Shown piece by piece: positions 42,794 through 50,941 of a DNA stretch of 64,000 nucleotides. Where the stretch lies: the NCBI GenBank assembly GCA_965247035.1, contig CBDFGJ010000001.1, positions 1,302,001 through 1,366,000 of the forward strand, given 5' to 3'. The notes under the pieces were generated by a model. It was not told the origin of the DNA. It saw only the letters and a list, made by a program, of their open reading frames with translations, and did not search any database. The stretch's first letter is position 1, and each line of letters opens with the position of its first letter. The translations under genes and the position numbers were made by a program. This DNA is from Azophilus sp965247035 (GTDB lineage: Bacteria > Pseudomonadota > Gammaproteobacteria > Pseudomonadales > Azotimanducaceae).

Positions 42794-42975
42794 GCTCCCT
42801 CAGAGAGCCAGCCTACTGGGCTAATTTGACACCCCTAAACTGACCATTCCAAAGGGCGCATTGCCGGGAGCTTGCATTTTCGGTTGACATCGACTCCGCC
42901 CGCTTTGCGGATGTTGGCCACGCCGAAGCGGCTTCTTAGCTCCCTCAGAGAGCCAGCCTACTCGGTCAATTTGAC
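42794..42975 (+). repeat. Two 37-bp direct repeats
   Basis: GCTCCCTCAGAGAGCCAGCC and the following TACTGGGCTAATTTGAC (42794-42830) recur with three substitutions at 42939-42975. The spacing is 145 bases. The core CTCAGAGAGCC is partly palindromic. They could be ends or footprints of a lost element. Confidence 0.7.
42902..42939 (+). repeat. 38-bp dispersed repeat, copy 1
   Basis: GCTTTGCGGATGTTGGCCAC then GCCGAAGCGGCTTCTTAG recurs with one substitution at 44819-44856. The two copies bracket the 43-44.8 kb pseudogene zone and the coiled-coil gene. Confidence 0.75.
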
Positions 42976-43017
42976 GACCCTAATCCGCTTCGCTCAAAAT
43001 TTCAGTAAACAGCCTTT

Positions 43018-43338
43018 TTGATCGTCAATTTCGCTGTGACACATTTCACCCAAGCAGAAGTGATCATGGCCCATTCAATGGAGAGCTTCAGCAACCTGCC
43101 GGTGATGGTGCTTGGGGAGTGCGCCGCCTTGATCGAAGACCTGATCGCCAATTTTTCGGCCAACCCCAATAACGACCTGTTTGACGAAGATCCACAGCGC
43201 CTCGTGCCTTGGCTTGGACGGGCTGTGGAGCGCATGCCGATATTCGAGCGGGCCGGTATCAAGCAGATAGGGTGCCTCGTTCCGGTGACAAAATGCATCT
43301 GGCCGATCACCGCGCACTGCACCGGGTCCATGGCGTGA
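43018..43338 (+). pseudogene. Fragment of a FAD-dependent dimethylglycine/sarcosine dehydrogenase-like protein
   Basis: The frame contains LFDEDPQRLVPWLGRAVERM then PIFERAGIKQIGC and VPVTKCIWPI. It matches the mid-region of GcvT-linked FAD dehydrogenases (xxxxLExAxERxPxLExAGIKxxxNGPxxFTPD). The usual NGP and TPDG steps are already corrupted and the frame ends at 43338. No N-terminal FAD domain precedes it and no GcvT domain follows. It is an internal stub. Confidence 0.5.
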
Positions 43339-43689
43339 ACCTCCAGCCAGTCCCGCTGAACCCCCCCGCGTCCGGTCACTGTTTCATCCAGCTCCTCGGC
43401 TCCACCGCCGGCCGCCAAGGCTAGCCCCACCACCTCCACCGAGCGCGTCGCTATTCCTCCAACTTCCATCAGCTTCCGCCAGCTCCCGCTTAACTCGTCG
43501 CAAATTGAGGGGGTGTTTTCGCAAAAACTCATGCACGCCCCAAAAATGCACAGGCTCTCTCGCATCAAAAACCCACCCTTCTCTCGCATCTCGGAGCACA
43601 GCCGACGCCGTGGCGCCCACCGCAACCTTCAGGCCGCCGTCACGCACGCCATCGCGGGCATTTCAAACGGAACGAAAGGGGCCTATATT
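43339..43689. other. Non-coding stretch before the coiled-coil gene
   Basis: Open frames on both strands look unlike real proteins. TATATTATGACC just before 43690 provides a weak -10-like sequence and the start codon. Nothing else is supported. Confidence 0.35.
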
Positions 43690-44322
43690 ATGACCATGAC
43701 GCAGACGACGATCGTTTACGACACCCACGCGGCGGTGCGGCGGCTGACGAAAACGGGCATGCCCGAGCCGCAGGCCGAGGCCGTGGTGCGCGAGCAGTCC
43801 CTGCTGCTCGAACACAATCTCGCCACCAAGGCCGATATCGAAGCCCTGCGCCAAGAGACCAAGGCCGATATCGAAGCCCTGCGCCAAGAGACCAAGGCCG
43901 ATATCGAGCTGGTCAGGGCCGATATCGAAGCCCTGCGCCAAGAGACCAAGGCGGGTATCGAAGCCCTGCGCCAAGAGACCAAGGCGGGCATCGAAGCCCT
44001 GCGCCAAGAGACCAAGGCCGATATCGCACTGGTCAAGGCGGGTATCGAAGCCCTGCGCCAAGAGACCAAGGCCGATATCGAAGCTCTGCGCCAAGAGACC
44101 AAGGCCGATATCGAAGCCCTGCGCCAAGAGACCAAGGCCGGTATCGCGGCCGTCCAGGCGAATGTCGAGAAGTTGAGCCTCAAGACCACGGCCGAGATCG
44201 AAAGCCTGCGCCAAGAAACCAAGGCCGATATCGCGACCGCGAAGAACGGCATTATCATGTGGGTCGTCGGGCTGAACATGGCCATGGTCGGCTTGGTGAT
44301 TGCAGCCGTCAAGCTTCTCTAG
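43690..44322 (+). CDS. DUF1640-like coiled-coil protein with C-terminal membrane helix
   Basis: The 210-residue product starts with a conserved head (YDTHAAVRRLTKTGMPEPQAEAVV), continues as a long coiled coil made of 11-residue repeats (KADIEALRQET), and ends in a transmembrane helix (IIMWVVGLNMAMVGLVIAAVKLL). This layout matches the DUF1640 family (related to mitochondrial MCU-regulator-like CCDC90 proteins), whose bacterial role is unknown. The repeats are 33-bp tandem units at the DNA level. The ATG at 43690 gives the family head, and upstream sequence in the same frame is unlike it. ParB/methylase and dehydrogenase fragments flank it, so it sits in an accessory zone. Confidence 0.82.
   Translation: MTMTQTTIVYDTHAAVRRLTKTGMPEPQAEAVVREQSLLLEHNLATKADIEALRQETKADIEALRQETKADIELVRADIEALRQETKAGIEALRQETKAGIEALRQETKADIALVKAGIEALRQETKADIEALRQETKADIEALRQETKAGIAAVQANVEKLSLKTTAEIESLRQETKADIATAKNGIIMWVVGLNMAMVGLVIAAVKLL
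43824..44235 (+). repeat. 33-bp tandem repeats in the DUF1640-like gene
   Basis: Units of ACCAAGGCCGATATCGAAGC plus CCTGCGCCAAGAG repeat about ten times with small insertions (CTGGTCAGGGCC, CTGGTCAAGGCG). Several adjacent units are identical, so copy number could vary by slippage. Confidence 0.8.
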
Positions 44323-44583
44323 CGCCACACGGCGCTCCGCGCTCTCCGGTTTCGCGTCGGCGCAAGGCTTCCCGCTGCCCCGCTCCGGCGGCGGGCAGGG
44401 GCCGTGCAGGGCTTGCCAGGCCCCGCGCGGGGCGAACCCAACCCGCTTTCCGAGCCGCCCTGATACGCCGCCGCCCCGGCGGACGCATTTCATCGCCACG
44501 ACGGAGGATCGCCCAAAATCCGACCGACCACATCCGCCAAGGTGCTGTCGCCGCAGATCAGCCGATGAGGCCCAAGCTGCTCT

Positions 44584-44769
44584 GCCCAGCGCCTCGGGAC
44601 CACGCAGCAACGCGTCCAGATCCTCGTCGCTGATGCCCAAGAGCGTCAGGTCGAAGTCCTCGGCCAGCAGCCCGGCGATCTCGCCGCACAGGATGACATC
44701 ATTCCATTCGCCAAGCTCCGTGAGCTTATTGTCGGCGACCCGATACGAATCAGTCCCGGGAGGAACCAT
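44584..44769 (-). pseudogene. ParB-like / DNA methylase fragment
   Basis: The minus-strand frame reads TDSYRVADNKLTELGEWNDV, then ILCGEIAGLLAEDFDLTLLG and DEDLDALL. This is the ParB-like segment found in phage-type DNA modification methylases (YRIADNKLxELxGWDxDILxxELxxL...DFDLxLLGFxxxELD). The N-terminal ParB motif and the methylase domain are absent. The preceding stretch 44323-44583 shows only G+C-rich frames without family likeness. Confidence 0.55.
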
Positions 44770-44818
44770 GGCGGGAGGCTACGCACTCGGCCCTTAGTTG
44801 CCTTCGGACGGGCTGCGT

Positions 44819-44856
44819 GCTTTGCGGATGTTGGCCACGCCGGAGCGGCTTCTTAG
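44819..44856 (+). repeat. 38-bp dispersed repeat, copy 2
   Basis: This is the partner of 42902-42939. It ends at the stop codon of the minus-strand Hsp70-like gene, overlapping its last four bases. Confidence 0.75.
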
Positions 44857-46268
44857 TTGCGGCAGTGGAAGTCGCAAACGGCCAAGCCGGCGGCTACGCT
44901 GGTGCAGGGGTCCTGCTCGACGATGCGGCCGGGAAAGCGTTCCTCCAGAATGCGCTGCACCGCCGGAATGAGGTTGGAGCCGCCGGTTCGCAGCACTAAG
45001 TCAATGTCACTCGCCTTTGCCTCGGCTAGATTCAGGGTCTCGTCAACCGTCGCGGCGAAGGTGGCTAGGGGTTGGTCGATCAAGGCTTCAAATTCGGGGC
45101 GGGTCAAACCCATCCGCACATCCAGCTCCGGGATGTCCAGCACCGTCTCCTGCGCTTGAGAGAGATCCGCCTTCATTCGCTTAATGGCTTGGACGGCGAT
45201 GTAGCCTAGGTTGCGTTGAATCAACTCAAGTAAGCGGGCAAATTTCTGACGGCCGACGCCGCCTTGGGCGATGCGGTCCATCACCGCTGCGGTGTATCGG
45301 TTCTGGTTGAGCAAATAGCCGATGGTCCAGTTGAGCAACAGCTCCTCGTAGTCCGCGAAGGGGAAGCGGGTTTCGATGTCGCGGCTCATGCCGCGCTGTC
45401 TCCAGACATCCCCTTGACCGAGCAGCGGGAACAGAAGCGCTCGGAACAACAACTGATCGATGTGGTCGCCCCCCATAGCCACGCCGTGGGTGGCGACCAC
45501 TTCAAAACGGAGCGCCGCCGTGCGCTGGGTGCGCGAACGGGAGTTGACGAGGCGCAGCACGCATAGATCCAAGGTGCCGCCGCCGAAATCCACCGTCAAC
45601 AGAAGTTCCCCGCCTTGGTCTCGTTGACTGTGCAAGTGATGCACCGTCGCGGCCACAGGTTCCGCGTAGGTGCGCAGATCGCGGATGCCGCCGTAGCGGC
45701 AGGCTTCGCCCAACCGCGCCAAGGCGCTCTGGTCGCACTGGGGCTGATGGCCTTCAAAGTGTACTGGGTGGCCGACGTGGGCACCGCTGAAATCCTCCAC
45801 CGAGGCGGCGATTCGACGGTGAATATGGGCCAAAATCGGGGTGATTAACGCAACCAAGCGGAACGGATGATCAAACACCAGAAGTCGTCGCGCTTGATCG
45901 TTGCCAAGCAACCGTTTGACGCCGCGGAAGAGCCGTCCTCTAAGGCCGGAATCTAGGATTGGACGACCGTAGATGCGCTTCTTGGTCGCTTGGATTGGCG
46001 CAGGATTCTCTGGGTCTCTCTGGCCGGCGAACTCGGATTCAACGCCAATAACCTCTGGCGTTAGCTCAACCTTGCGCCCCCTGTTGCCGGCGATGTATTG
46101 GTCGATCGCGCTCTGTCCGACGCAGGCTTGCAAGTTTCGGTCAATGTAGGTCGCCGAAGGCATGACCGGCCCTTGGCCATCCAAGGCGACCAATTCCAAC
46201 CGCTCCCCATCGAAGATGGCCGCGATGGAATTTGAGGTGCCGAAATCGATCCCAATTCCAGGGTGCAT
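44853..46268 (-). CDS. Hsp70-family protein, YegD-like
   Basis: The 471-residue product is a short Hsp70 relative with a nucleotide-binding domain and no long substrate-binding domain. The phosphate-1 loop reads GIDFGTSNSIAA, phosphate-2 LTVDFGGGTLDLCVL, and the adenosine motif LRTGGSNLIPAVQRIL. The length matches E. coli YegD (450) rather than DnaK (638). YegD-type proteins are taken for chaperones of unknown clients. msrA lies just upstream, transcribed in the same direction with a 42-base gap, so the two may form a protein-repair operon. The start at 46266-46268 is the family start. Confidence 0.88.
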   Translation of the reverse strand: MHPGIGIDFGTSNSIAAIFDGERLELVALDGQGPVMPSATYIDRNLQACVGQSAIDQYIAGNRGRKVELTPEVIGVESEFAGQRDPENPAPIQATKKRIYGRPILDSGLRGRLFRGVKRLLGNDQARRLLVFDHPFRLVALITPILAHIHRRIAASVEDFSGAHVGHPVHFEGHQPQCDQSALARLGEACRYGGIRDLRTYAEPVAATVHHLHSQRDQGGELLLTVDFGGGTLDLCVLRLVNSRSRTQRTAALRFEVVATHGVAMGGDHIDQLLFRALLFPLLGQGDVWRQRGMSRDIETRFPFADYEELLLNWTIGYLLNQNRYTAAVMDRIAQGGVGRQKFARLLELIQRNLGYIAVQAIKRMKADLSQAQETVLDIPELDVRMGLTRPEFEALIDQPLATFAATVDETLNLAEAKASDIDLVLRTGGSNLIPAVQRILEERFPGRIVEQDPCTSVAAGLAVCDFHCRN

Positions 46269-46310
46269 TGCTTAACCTGCGCGTCAGCGCACCGATGCAG
46301 GCGCAGCCGC

Positions 46311-46937
46311 CTAGCCGCCACAGCGCACGCCGGTTCCGCCAAGCCCGCAATAGCCGTTCGGCACCTTGGCGAGGTACTGCTGATGGTCGTGCTCGGCGTA
46401 GTAGAACGGTGGTGTGCGGTCTATCTCCGTAGTGATGGCGCCGTAGCCCGCCGACATCAGGGCCTCTTGGTAGCGGCCCTTGGATTCCCTGACCGGCTCA
46501 AGCCCGTCGTCGAGAAATATGGCGGATCGGTATTGCGTGCCGACATCATTGCCTTGGCGCAGGCCTTGGGTGGGGTCGTGGCCCTCCCAGAAAACCTTGA
46601 GCAGCGCTTCTAGGCTCAACACCATCGGGTCATAGACCACCAACACCACTTCGGTGTGGCCGGTAAGGCCGGAGCAGACTTCCTTGTAGGTCGGGTTGGG
46701 CGTGTACCCGCCGGCATAGCCAACCGCAGTGGTGAAAACCCCTTCGGTGCGCCAGAACAGGCGCTCCGCACCCCAGAAGCAGCCCATTCCAAACAGGGCT
46801 TGCCGCAGGCCGGCGGAAAAGGGCGCAACGATTGGTTGGCCGTTGACGAAGTGCCGGTCCGGGACAGTCATGCGCTCCTGCCGCCCGGGCAGGGCCTGCT
46901 CCGCAGCCGGTAGATTTAGCTTGTGCGCTAAGGCCAT
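46311..46937 (-). CDS. msrA: Peptide methionine (S)-sulfoxide reductase
   Basis: The 208-residue product repairs methionine-S-sulfoxide in proteins. The active site GMGCFWGAER has the catalytic Cys at residue 53. The family markers TTAVGYAGGYTPNPTY, SGLTGHTEVVLVVYDP and YAEHDHQQYLAKVPNGYCGL follow. The C-terminal GYCGLGGTGVRCGG supplies resolving cysteines. The long N-terminus (about 45 residues before the core) is like E. coli MsrA. GGAGG lies about eight bases before the ATG at 46935-46937. It is followed by the Hsp70-like gene, and a CoA-transferase stub precedes it. Confidence 0.94.
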   Translation of the reverse strand: MALAHKLNLPAAEQALPGRQERMTVPDRHFVNGQPIVAPFSAGLRQALFGMGCFWGAERLFWRTEGVFTTAVGYAGGYTPNPTYKEVCSGLTGHTEVVLVVYDPMVLSLEALLKVFWEGHDPTQGLRQGNDVGTQYRSAIFLDDGLEPVRESKGRYQEALMSAGYGAITTEIDRTPPFYYAEHDHQQYLAKVPNGYCGLGGTGVRCGG

Positions 46938-46984
46938 AGCGGAGTCCTCCAGTGCATGATGGCGGGCATCATACAACAACTTAG

Positions 46985-47230
46985 GCCGCTGTGCCGTCCG
47001 GCAAACGGCCTGTGCGCACCATGCTGATCGAGGGCTTGCGGTCGTCGCCAAACCCCATGCGCCAATTGCCCGGGGCATCCAGCATGGGTGTCAGTGACGT
47101 AGCCGTCGCCGCCGGGCGGCTCCACCTTGATGACATCGGCACCGAAGTCCGCCATCACCGTGGCGGCGCCCGGGGCGGTAAGATAGGAAGCGGCGTCAAT
47201 AACGCGGATGCCATCCAGCAGGTACGCCAT
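46985..47230 (-). pseudogene. CoA-transferase family III N-terminal stub
   Basis: From ATG at 47228-47230 the frame reads MAYLLDGIRVIDAASYLTAP then GAATVMADFGADVIKVEPPG and GDGYVTD. This is the classic start of CaiB/Frc-type CoA transferases. After about 47 residues the family match is lost. A second frame continues LDAPGNWRMGFGDDRKPSIS to a stop near 46984, so the gene was truncated or rearranged. It begins one base after the stop of the upstream lipoprotein gene. Confidence 0.65.
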
Positions 47231-47231
47231 C

Positions 47232-47666
47232 CTAGGGCCGTTCAAGGCGAAAAATCATGCCGCTGGCGACCCAGCCGTCTTCCGGATCCACGTCGTATTT
47301 GTCCGCGTAAGCCTGGGCTACCCAACGACGTTCCTCGTCCTCATGCACAAGTCTCGCTTCAAGGCGATAGAGGTCACCGTCAATGCGCACCCGCACACGA
47401 GGATCCTGCTCAATGAATGCGCTCCATTTAGTGCCGTCATCGCCAGTGGCCACATAAAGATCGGAGCCGATGCCGACGCCCCAAATGTTGATGGAGTAAG
47501 GGTCCCTGGGTCTGGTTTCAAGCTGAACAGTCCCCGGCACGTCACTCCAGGTTGCAGGCGGCTCCCGATCACCGCCAGTCAATTGCCCGCCCGGAATGGT
47601 GACCAAGGGTTCGCTGCAACCGGTTGCAGCCAAAACGCAAGCGACGCCGAACAACAATCGATGCAT
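47232..47666 (-). CDS. Lipoprotein, DUF2255-like
   Basis: The 144-residue product opens with a type II signal peptide (MHRLLFGVACVLAATGC), with a lipobox LAATGC, and then a soluble domain. The segment SINIWGVGIGSDLYVATGDD, with RVRIDGDLYRLEA and ADKYDVD later, resembles DUF2255-type split-barrel proteins (flavin- or deazaflavin-reductase-like fold). The function is unknown. The ATG at 47664-47666 was chosen because it places the lipobox correctly. A start 69 bases upstream would bury it. A CoA-transferase stub follows at once. Confidence 0.7.
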   Translation of the reverse strand: MHRLLFGVACVLAATGCSEPLVTIPGGQLTGGDREPPATWSDVPGTVQLETRPRDPYSINIWGVGIGSDLYVATGDDGTKWSAFIEQDPRVRVRIDGDLYRLEARLVHEDEERRWVAQAYADKYDVDPEDGWVASGMIFRLERP

Positions 47667-47951
47667 GGTGAAGACCTGAACTAGAACTCCGTTAATCTTA
47701 CGAATGCAAGAGCGAAATGGCGAGAGATCATACACTCAACTTGCAACTTGAGGATTGAATCTTCAATCGGCTACTAGTGCCCTGTCCCACCAGTTTTTCA
47801 CATTTTAGCGTGACGCACCTCATCTGCGGTTAAGGAGCGGCCCGCCGGCAATGGCCCGCTCCATCGTCAAGGGTCGCAACACGGCCACAGCCCCCGTGCC
47901 CCACACCCTGCGGGAGCTTACTCTGAAACGTGAGGAACCGGCGCAGTTGTT
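47667..47951. other. Intergenic stretch with a possible IS end
   Basis: CTAGTGCCCTGTCCCACCAG followed by TTTTTCACATTTTAGCG at 47773-47810 looks like a terminal sequence of an insertion element, but no transposase is present. A short frame at 47850-47955 (MARSIVKGRNTATAPV) has no known relative. Confidence 0.3.
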
Positions 47952-49829
47952 TTAAGCCAGCGCATCGCGCAAAGACAGCACTTTCTCGCGCAATGCCGAG
48001 GCCGTGGCATCAGCCGGCGGCATGGACCTGTCCGCCGCCACCTGCACCCGGCTCCAGAACCGCCCGGTGCCTCGGAACGCACCCCCCTTGTGGCTGAAGA
48101 AGCTGCCCCATAGCCCCCTCAGCGCCATGGGAATGACCGGTACCGGGGTCTCGTCCAAGATGCGTTCAATGCCAGGCCGGAAAGCGTCGATCTCCCCGTC
48201 AGCCGTCAGCTTGCCCTCGGGGAAAATGCACAGCAGGTCTTCCGCCTCAAGACCTTCCCGAATGCGGCGGAACGCCTCCTCGTAGACGATTGGATCGGCG
48301 CCCCTGGTTGTAATGGGAATGGCGCCACCTGTGCGGAAGACGAAATTCAACACCGGAATGTCGTAGATTCTCTTATCCATGACGAAGCGAATGGGCCGGC
48401 GCACAGCACCGGCCAGCAACATTCCATCAACATAGCTGACGTGGTTGCAGGCGATAATCGCCGCGCCTTGGTCCGGAATGTTGTCCAGCCCCTCGCTCTG
48501 CACCCGGTACATGGTGTGGGTCAGCACCCAGATCAGGAAACGCACGGCGAACTCAGGCACCCGATGGAAGATGTAGGCGGCTACGACTACGTTGGCCAAC
48601 GCCATCGTCACCAACAGATCCGGGATAGTTAGGCCCAGCACCGTCAGGCAAAGGATGGCAAACCCGGTGCCACTAACCATGAACAAAGCGTTGATGATGT
48701 TGTTGGCCGCAATCACCCGCGCCCGGCGATCCTCCGGAGTGCGCATCTGAATGAACGCCTGCAAGGGCACCACGTACATGCCGCCGAACATCCCCAGCAG
48801 AGCCACGTCCACCAACAAGCGCACCGAGCCAACGCCGCCAAGGAAAGCCCAAGCGTCGCGCAGGCCAACGCCTTCAATGCCGCCGATGGCGAAGTAGAGG
48901 TCGATGCCCGCAACGCTGATGCCGATCGCGCCCACGGGCACCAGACCGATCTCGATGCGCCGTCCGGACAGCCGCTCGCAAAGCAGCGAGCCGACAGCGA
49001 CGGAGATGGTGAACACCGCAAGAATAAGCGTCACGACACCCGGGCCGCCGGCCAAGTGCGCACGAGCCAGTTTGGGGATCTGAACAATGTAGACGGTGCC
49101 AATCAGCCAGAACCAGGAAATGCCCATAATCGACAGAAAGATGCTCTTGCGCTGCTTGGCCAACGCAATGACGCGCCAAGTTTCCGTGAGCGGATTCCAA
49201 TGCACTCTTTGCGTCGGAGCGTTCGCCGGCGCCAGCGGGATCTGGCGGCTGGCGAGGTAGCCGACTAGGGCCGTGCCCATCACCAACGCGAACAGTCCCA
49301 TCGAAATCGTTTCGCCGGCACCGATCACCGTACCCAGAATGGTGCCGAGCAGAATGGCTACGAAGGTGCCCATCTCCACTATGGCGTTGCCTCCCACCAA
49401 CTCCGTTTCTTGCAGATGCTGCGGCAGGATCGAAAACTTCAAAGGCCCGAAGAAAGCGGACTGCACCCCAAACAGAAACAGCACGGTCAGCAGCAGAAAG
49501 ACATCCTGAAAATACAACGACGCCCCGGCCAGAAAGGCGATGAAGATCTCGAAAATCTTGATGCGCCGTATAAGGCCCGACTTCTCGTACTTGTCGGCTA
49601 GTTGGCCAGCCATGGCTGAGAACAGAAAGAACGGCAGAACCAACAGGCCGGTGGCGGCGTTGACGACCACATCGGTGTTTTCCGCCGCAACCAGCCCGCC
49701 GTACACGAACATCACCGTCAGCGCCGCCTTGAACAGATTGTCGTTGAAGGCACCGAAGAACTGGGTGGTGAACAAGGGTGCCAAGCGATGGCTGGCAAGA
49801 AGCTGAAATTGGGTGCGTCGTTCGCTCAT
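47952..49829 (-). CDS. Fused MFS-type lysophospholipid flippase and 1-acylglycerol-phosphate acyltransferase
   Basis: The 625-residue product joins two functions of phospholipid repair. Residues 1-405 are a 12-helix major-facilitator transporter of the LplT type (FNDNLFKAALTVMF, AGQLADKYEKSGLIRRIK). Residues 415-620 are a PlsC-type acyltransferase with the NHxxxD motif (ACNHVSYVD), the FPEGKLT motif and MALRGLWGS. E. coli encodes LplT separately and Aas as acyltransferase plus acyl-ACP synthetase. Here the synthetase domain is absent. The ATG at 49827-49829 gives the family N-terminus (RRTQFQLLASHRLAPLF). An upstream alternative would add 71 unlike residues. Confidence 0.9.
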   Translation of the reverse strand: MSERRTQFQLLASHRLAPLFTTQFFGAFNDNLFKAALTVMFVYGGLVAAENTDVVVNAATGLLVLPFFLFSAMAGQLADKYEKSGLIRRIKIFEIFIAFLAGASLYFQDVFLLLTVLFLFGVQSAFFGPLKFSILPQHLQETELVGGNAIVEMGTFVAILLGTILGTVIGAGETISMGLFALVMGTALVGYLASRQIPLAPANAPTQRVHWNPLTETWRVIALAKQRKSIFLSIMGISWFWLIGTVYIVQIPKLARAHLAGGPGVVTLILAVFTISVAVGSLLCERLSGRRIEIGLVPVGAIGISVAGIDLYFAIGGIEGVGLRDAWAFLGGVGSVRLLVDVALLGMFGGMYVVPLQAFIQMRTPEDRRARVIAANNIINALFMVSGTGFAILCLTVLGLTIPDLLVTMALANVVVAAYIFHRVPEFAVRFLIWVLTHTMYRVQSEGLDNIPDQGAAIIACNHVSYVDGMLLAGAVRRPIRFVMDKRIYDIPVLNFVFRTGGAIPITTRGADPIVYEEAFRRIREGLEAEDLLCIFPEGKLTADGEIDAFRPGIERILDETPVPVIPMALRGLWGSFFSHKGGAFRGTGRFWSRVQVAADRSMPPADATASALREKVLSLRDALA

Positions 49830-50138
49830 TCCAAGGCACCATAGCAAACCCAAGACTATTGCGAAATCCCGACTGCCGTTCAAGGCGACGACCCTGAACC
49901 TGCTGCAAGCGGCCAATCGGATCAGGTTGATGGCCGCCTGCGGGCGGGGTCCGTCCGAATTCGGCCGAGACCGCGGGCTTCGGGGCCGCGACAGGACGGA
50001 ATAAGCAGCTTCAACCCAATTCGCCCCGGTCTCAACCTGCAAAAGAACGCCACAACGCCAGTTGGGGTGGGAAGCCCCGCATCATTGCCCCCAAGCCATC
50101 TCAACCACAGATGCCATCCAATTGGATATACTCGCGCC

Positions 50139-50909
50139 ATGAAAAAGCAAGCGGACCAAGCGCCTTCCCTGAATGCGTCGTTGTTCAATCGAGATGGTTT
50201 CGCAGTGGTTCGGGGCTTGGTTGACACACAATTGCGGCAAGACCTGCGCCAGTCCGTTGAGGCCGCCCTGAACCCCTTGTTGCCGCCGGCGGAATTTGAA
50301 GTCGATGTCGCCTACCCCGGTGCGCCCAGCTCCTTTCAAGATGCGGGCGGGAGCACCACCCGTCGGCTGCTGGCGGCTGCTTCAAGATTTCCCCGCCTGC
50401 GCCAATGGGCCACCAGCCAGGAATTGCAAAGCCAACTCGGCCAGTTTCTGGAGGGTGGCCTGATGCTGTCGCAATGCCATCACAACTGCGTGATGACCAA
50501 GCACCCCGGACACAGCAGCGCCACCCTCTGGCACCAGGACATCCGCTATTGGTCTTTCGACCGCCCTGATTTAGTGTCCGCGTGGCTTGCCTTGGGCGAG
50601 GAGAACAGTCGCAACGGCGCGTTGAGGATCGTCCCCGGCAGCCATCGGCTGCAATTGGACCGCGGGCGTTTCGACCGCGACCTCTTCCTGCGGCCAGATT
50701 TGCCGCACAACAAGACATTGATTCGCCAAGCGCGGGAGATTCTTCTTGAGGCGGGCGATGTGCTGTTTTTCCACTGCCGAGCCATTCACGCCGCCGGCAA
50801 AAACCGCACCGACCAAGTCAAGCTGTCTTGCGTGTTCACTTACCACGACCTGGACAACCGCCCCATTCCCGGCACTAGGTCCGACCGCTATCCCGGCCTG
50901 CCGCTGTAG
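50139..50909 (+). CDS. Phytanoyl-CoA dioxygenase (PhyH) family protein
   Basis: The 256-residue product is an Fe(II)/2-oxoglutarate oxygenase of the PhyH family. The metal motif HxD is at WHQDIRYW, the distal His at AIHAAGKN, and the 2-oxoglutarate-binding Arg just after (NRTDQVKLS). Also typical are FNRDGFAVVRGLVD at the N-terminus and GALRIVPGSHRL. Members hydroxylate the alpha carbon of phytanoyl-CoA or various small molecules. The substrate here is unknown. The ATG at 50139 gives a normal start. A flavin-dependent monooxygenase gene starts 32 bases downstream and is likely co-transcribed. Confidence 0.9.
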   Translation: MKKQADQAPSLNASLFNRDGFAVVRGLVDTQLRQDLRQSVEAALNPLLPPAEFEVDVAYPGAPSSFQDAGGSTTRRLLAAASRFPRLRQWATSQELQSQLGQFLEGGLMLSQCHHNCVMTKHPGHSSATLWHQDIRYWSFDRPDLVSAWLALGEENSRNGALRIVPGSHRLQLDRGRFDRDLFLRPDLPHNKTLIRQAREILLEAGDVLFFHCRAIHAAGKNRTDQVKLSCVFTYHDLDNRPIPGTRSDRYPGLPL

Positions 50910-50941
50910 ATCGTCTTCGGTTCATTCTTTATTGCGCACCC

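Larger units (their letters stand above)
42683..43017. other. Repeat-rich intergenic region
   Basis: GGCTCAAGCC (42719) and GGCTTGAGCC (42777) form an inverted repeat. A 37-bp direct repeat and one copy of a 38-bp dispersed repeat follow (separate entries). No gene is seen. Confidence 0.5.

Noticed and set aside
42694..42960. Short repeats around 42.8 kb as a CRISPR array
   Set aside because: Only two copies 145 bases apart, with no regular spacers and no cas genes.
43384..43647. 87-codon minus-strand frame before the DUF1640-like gene
   Set aside because: Gly/Arg-rich, no ribosome site, overlaps other frames, no recognised relative.
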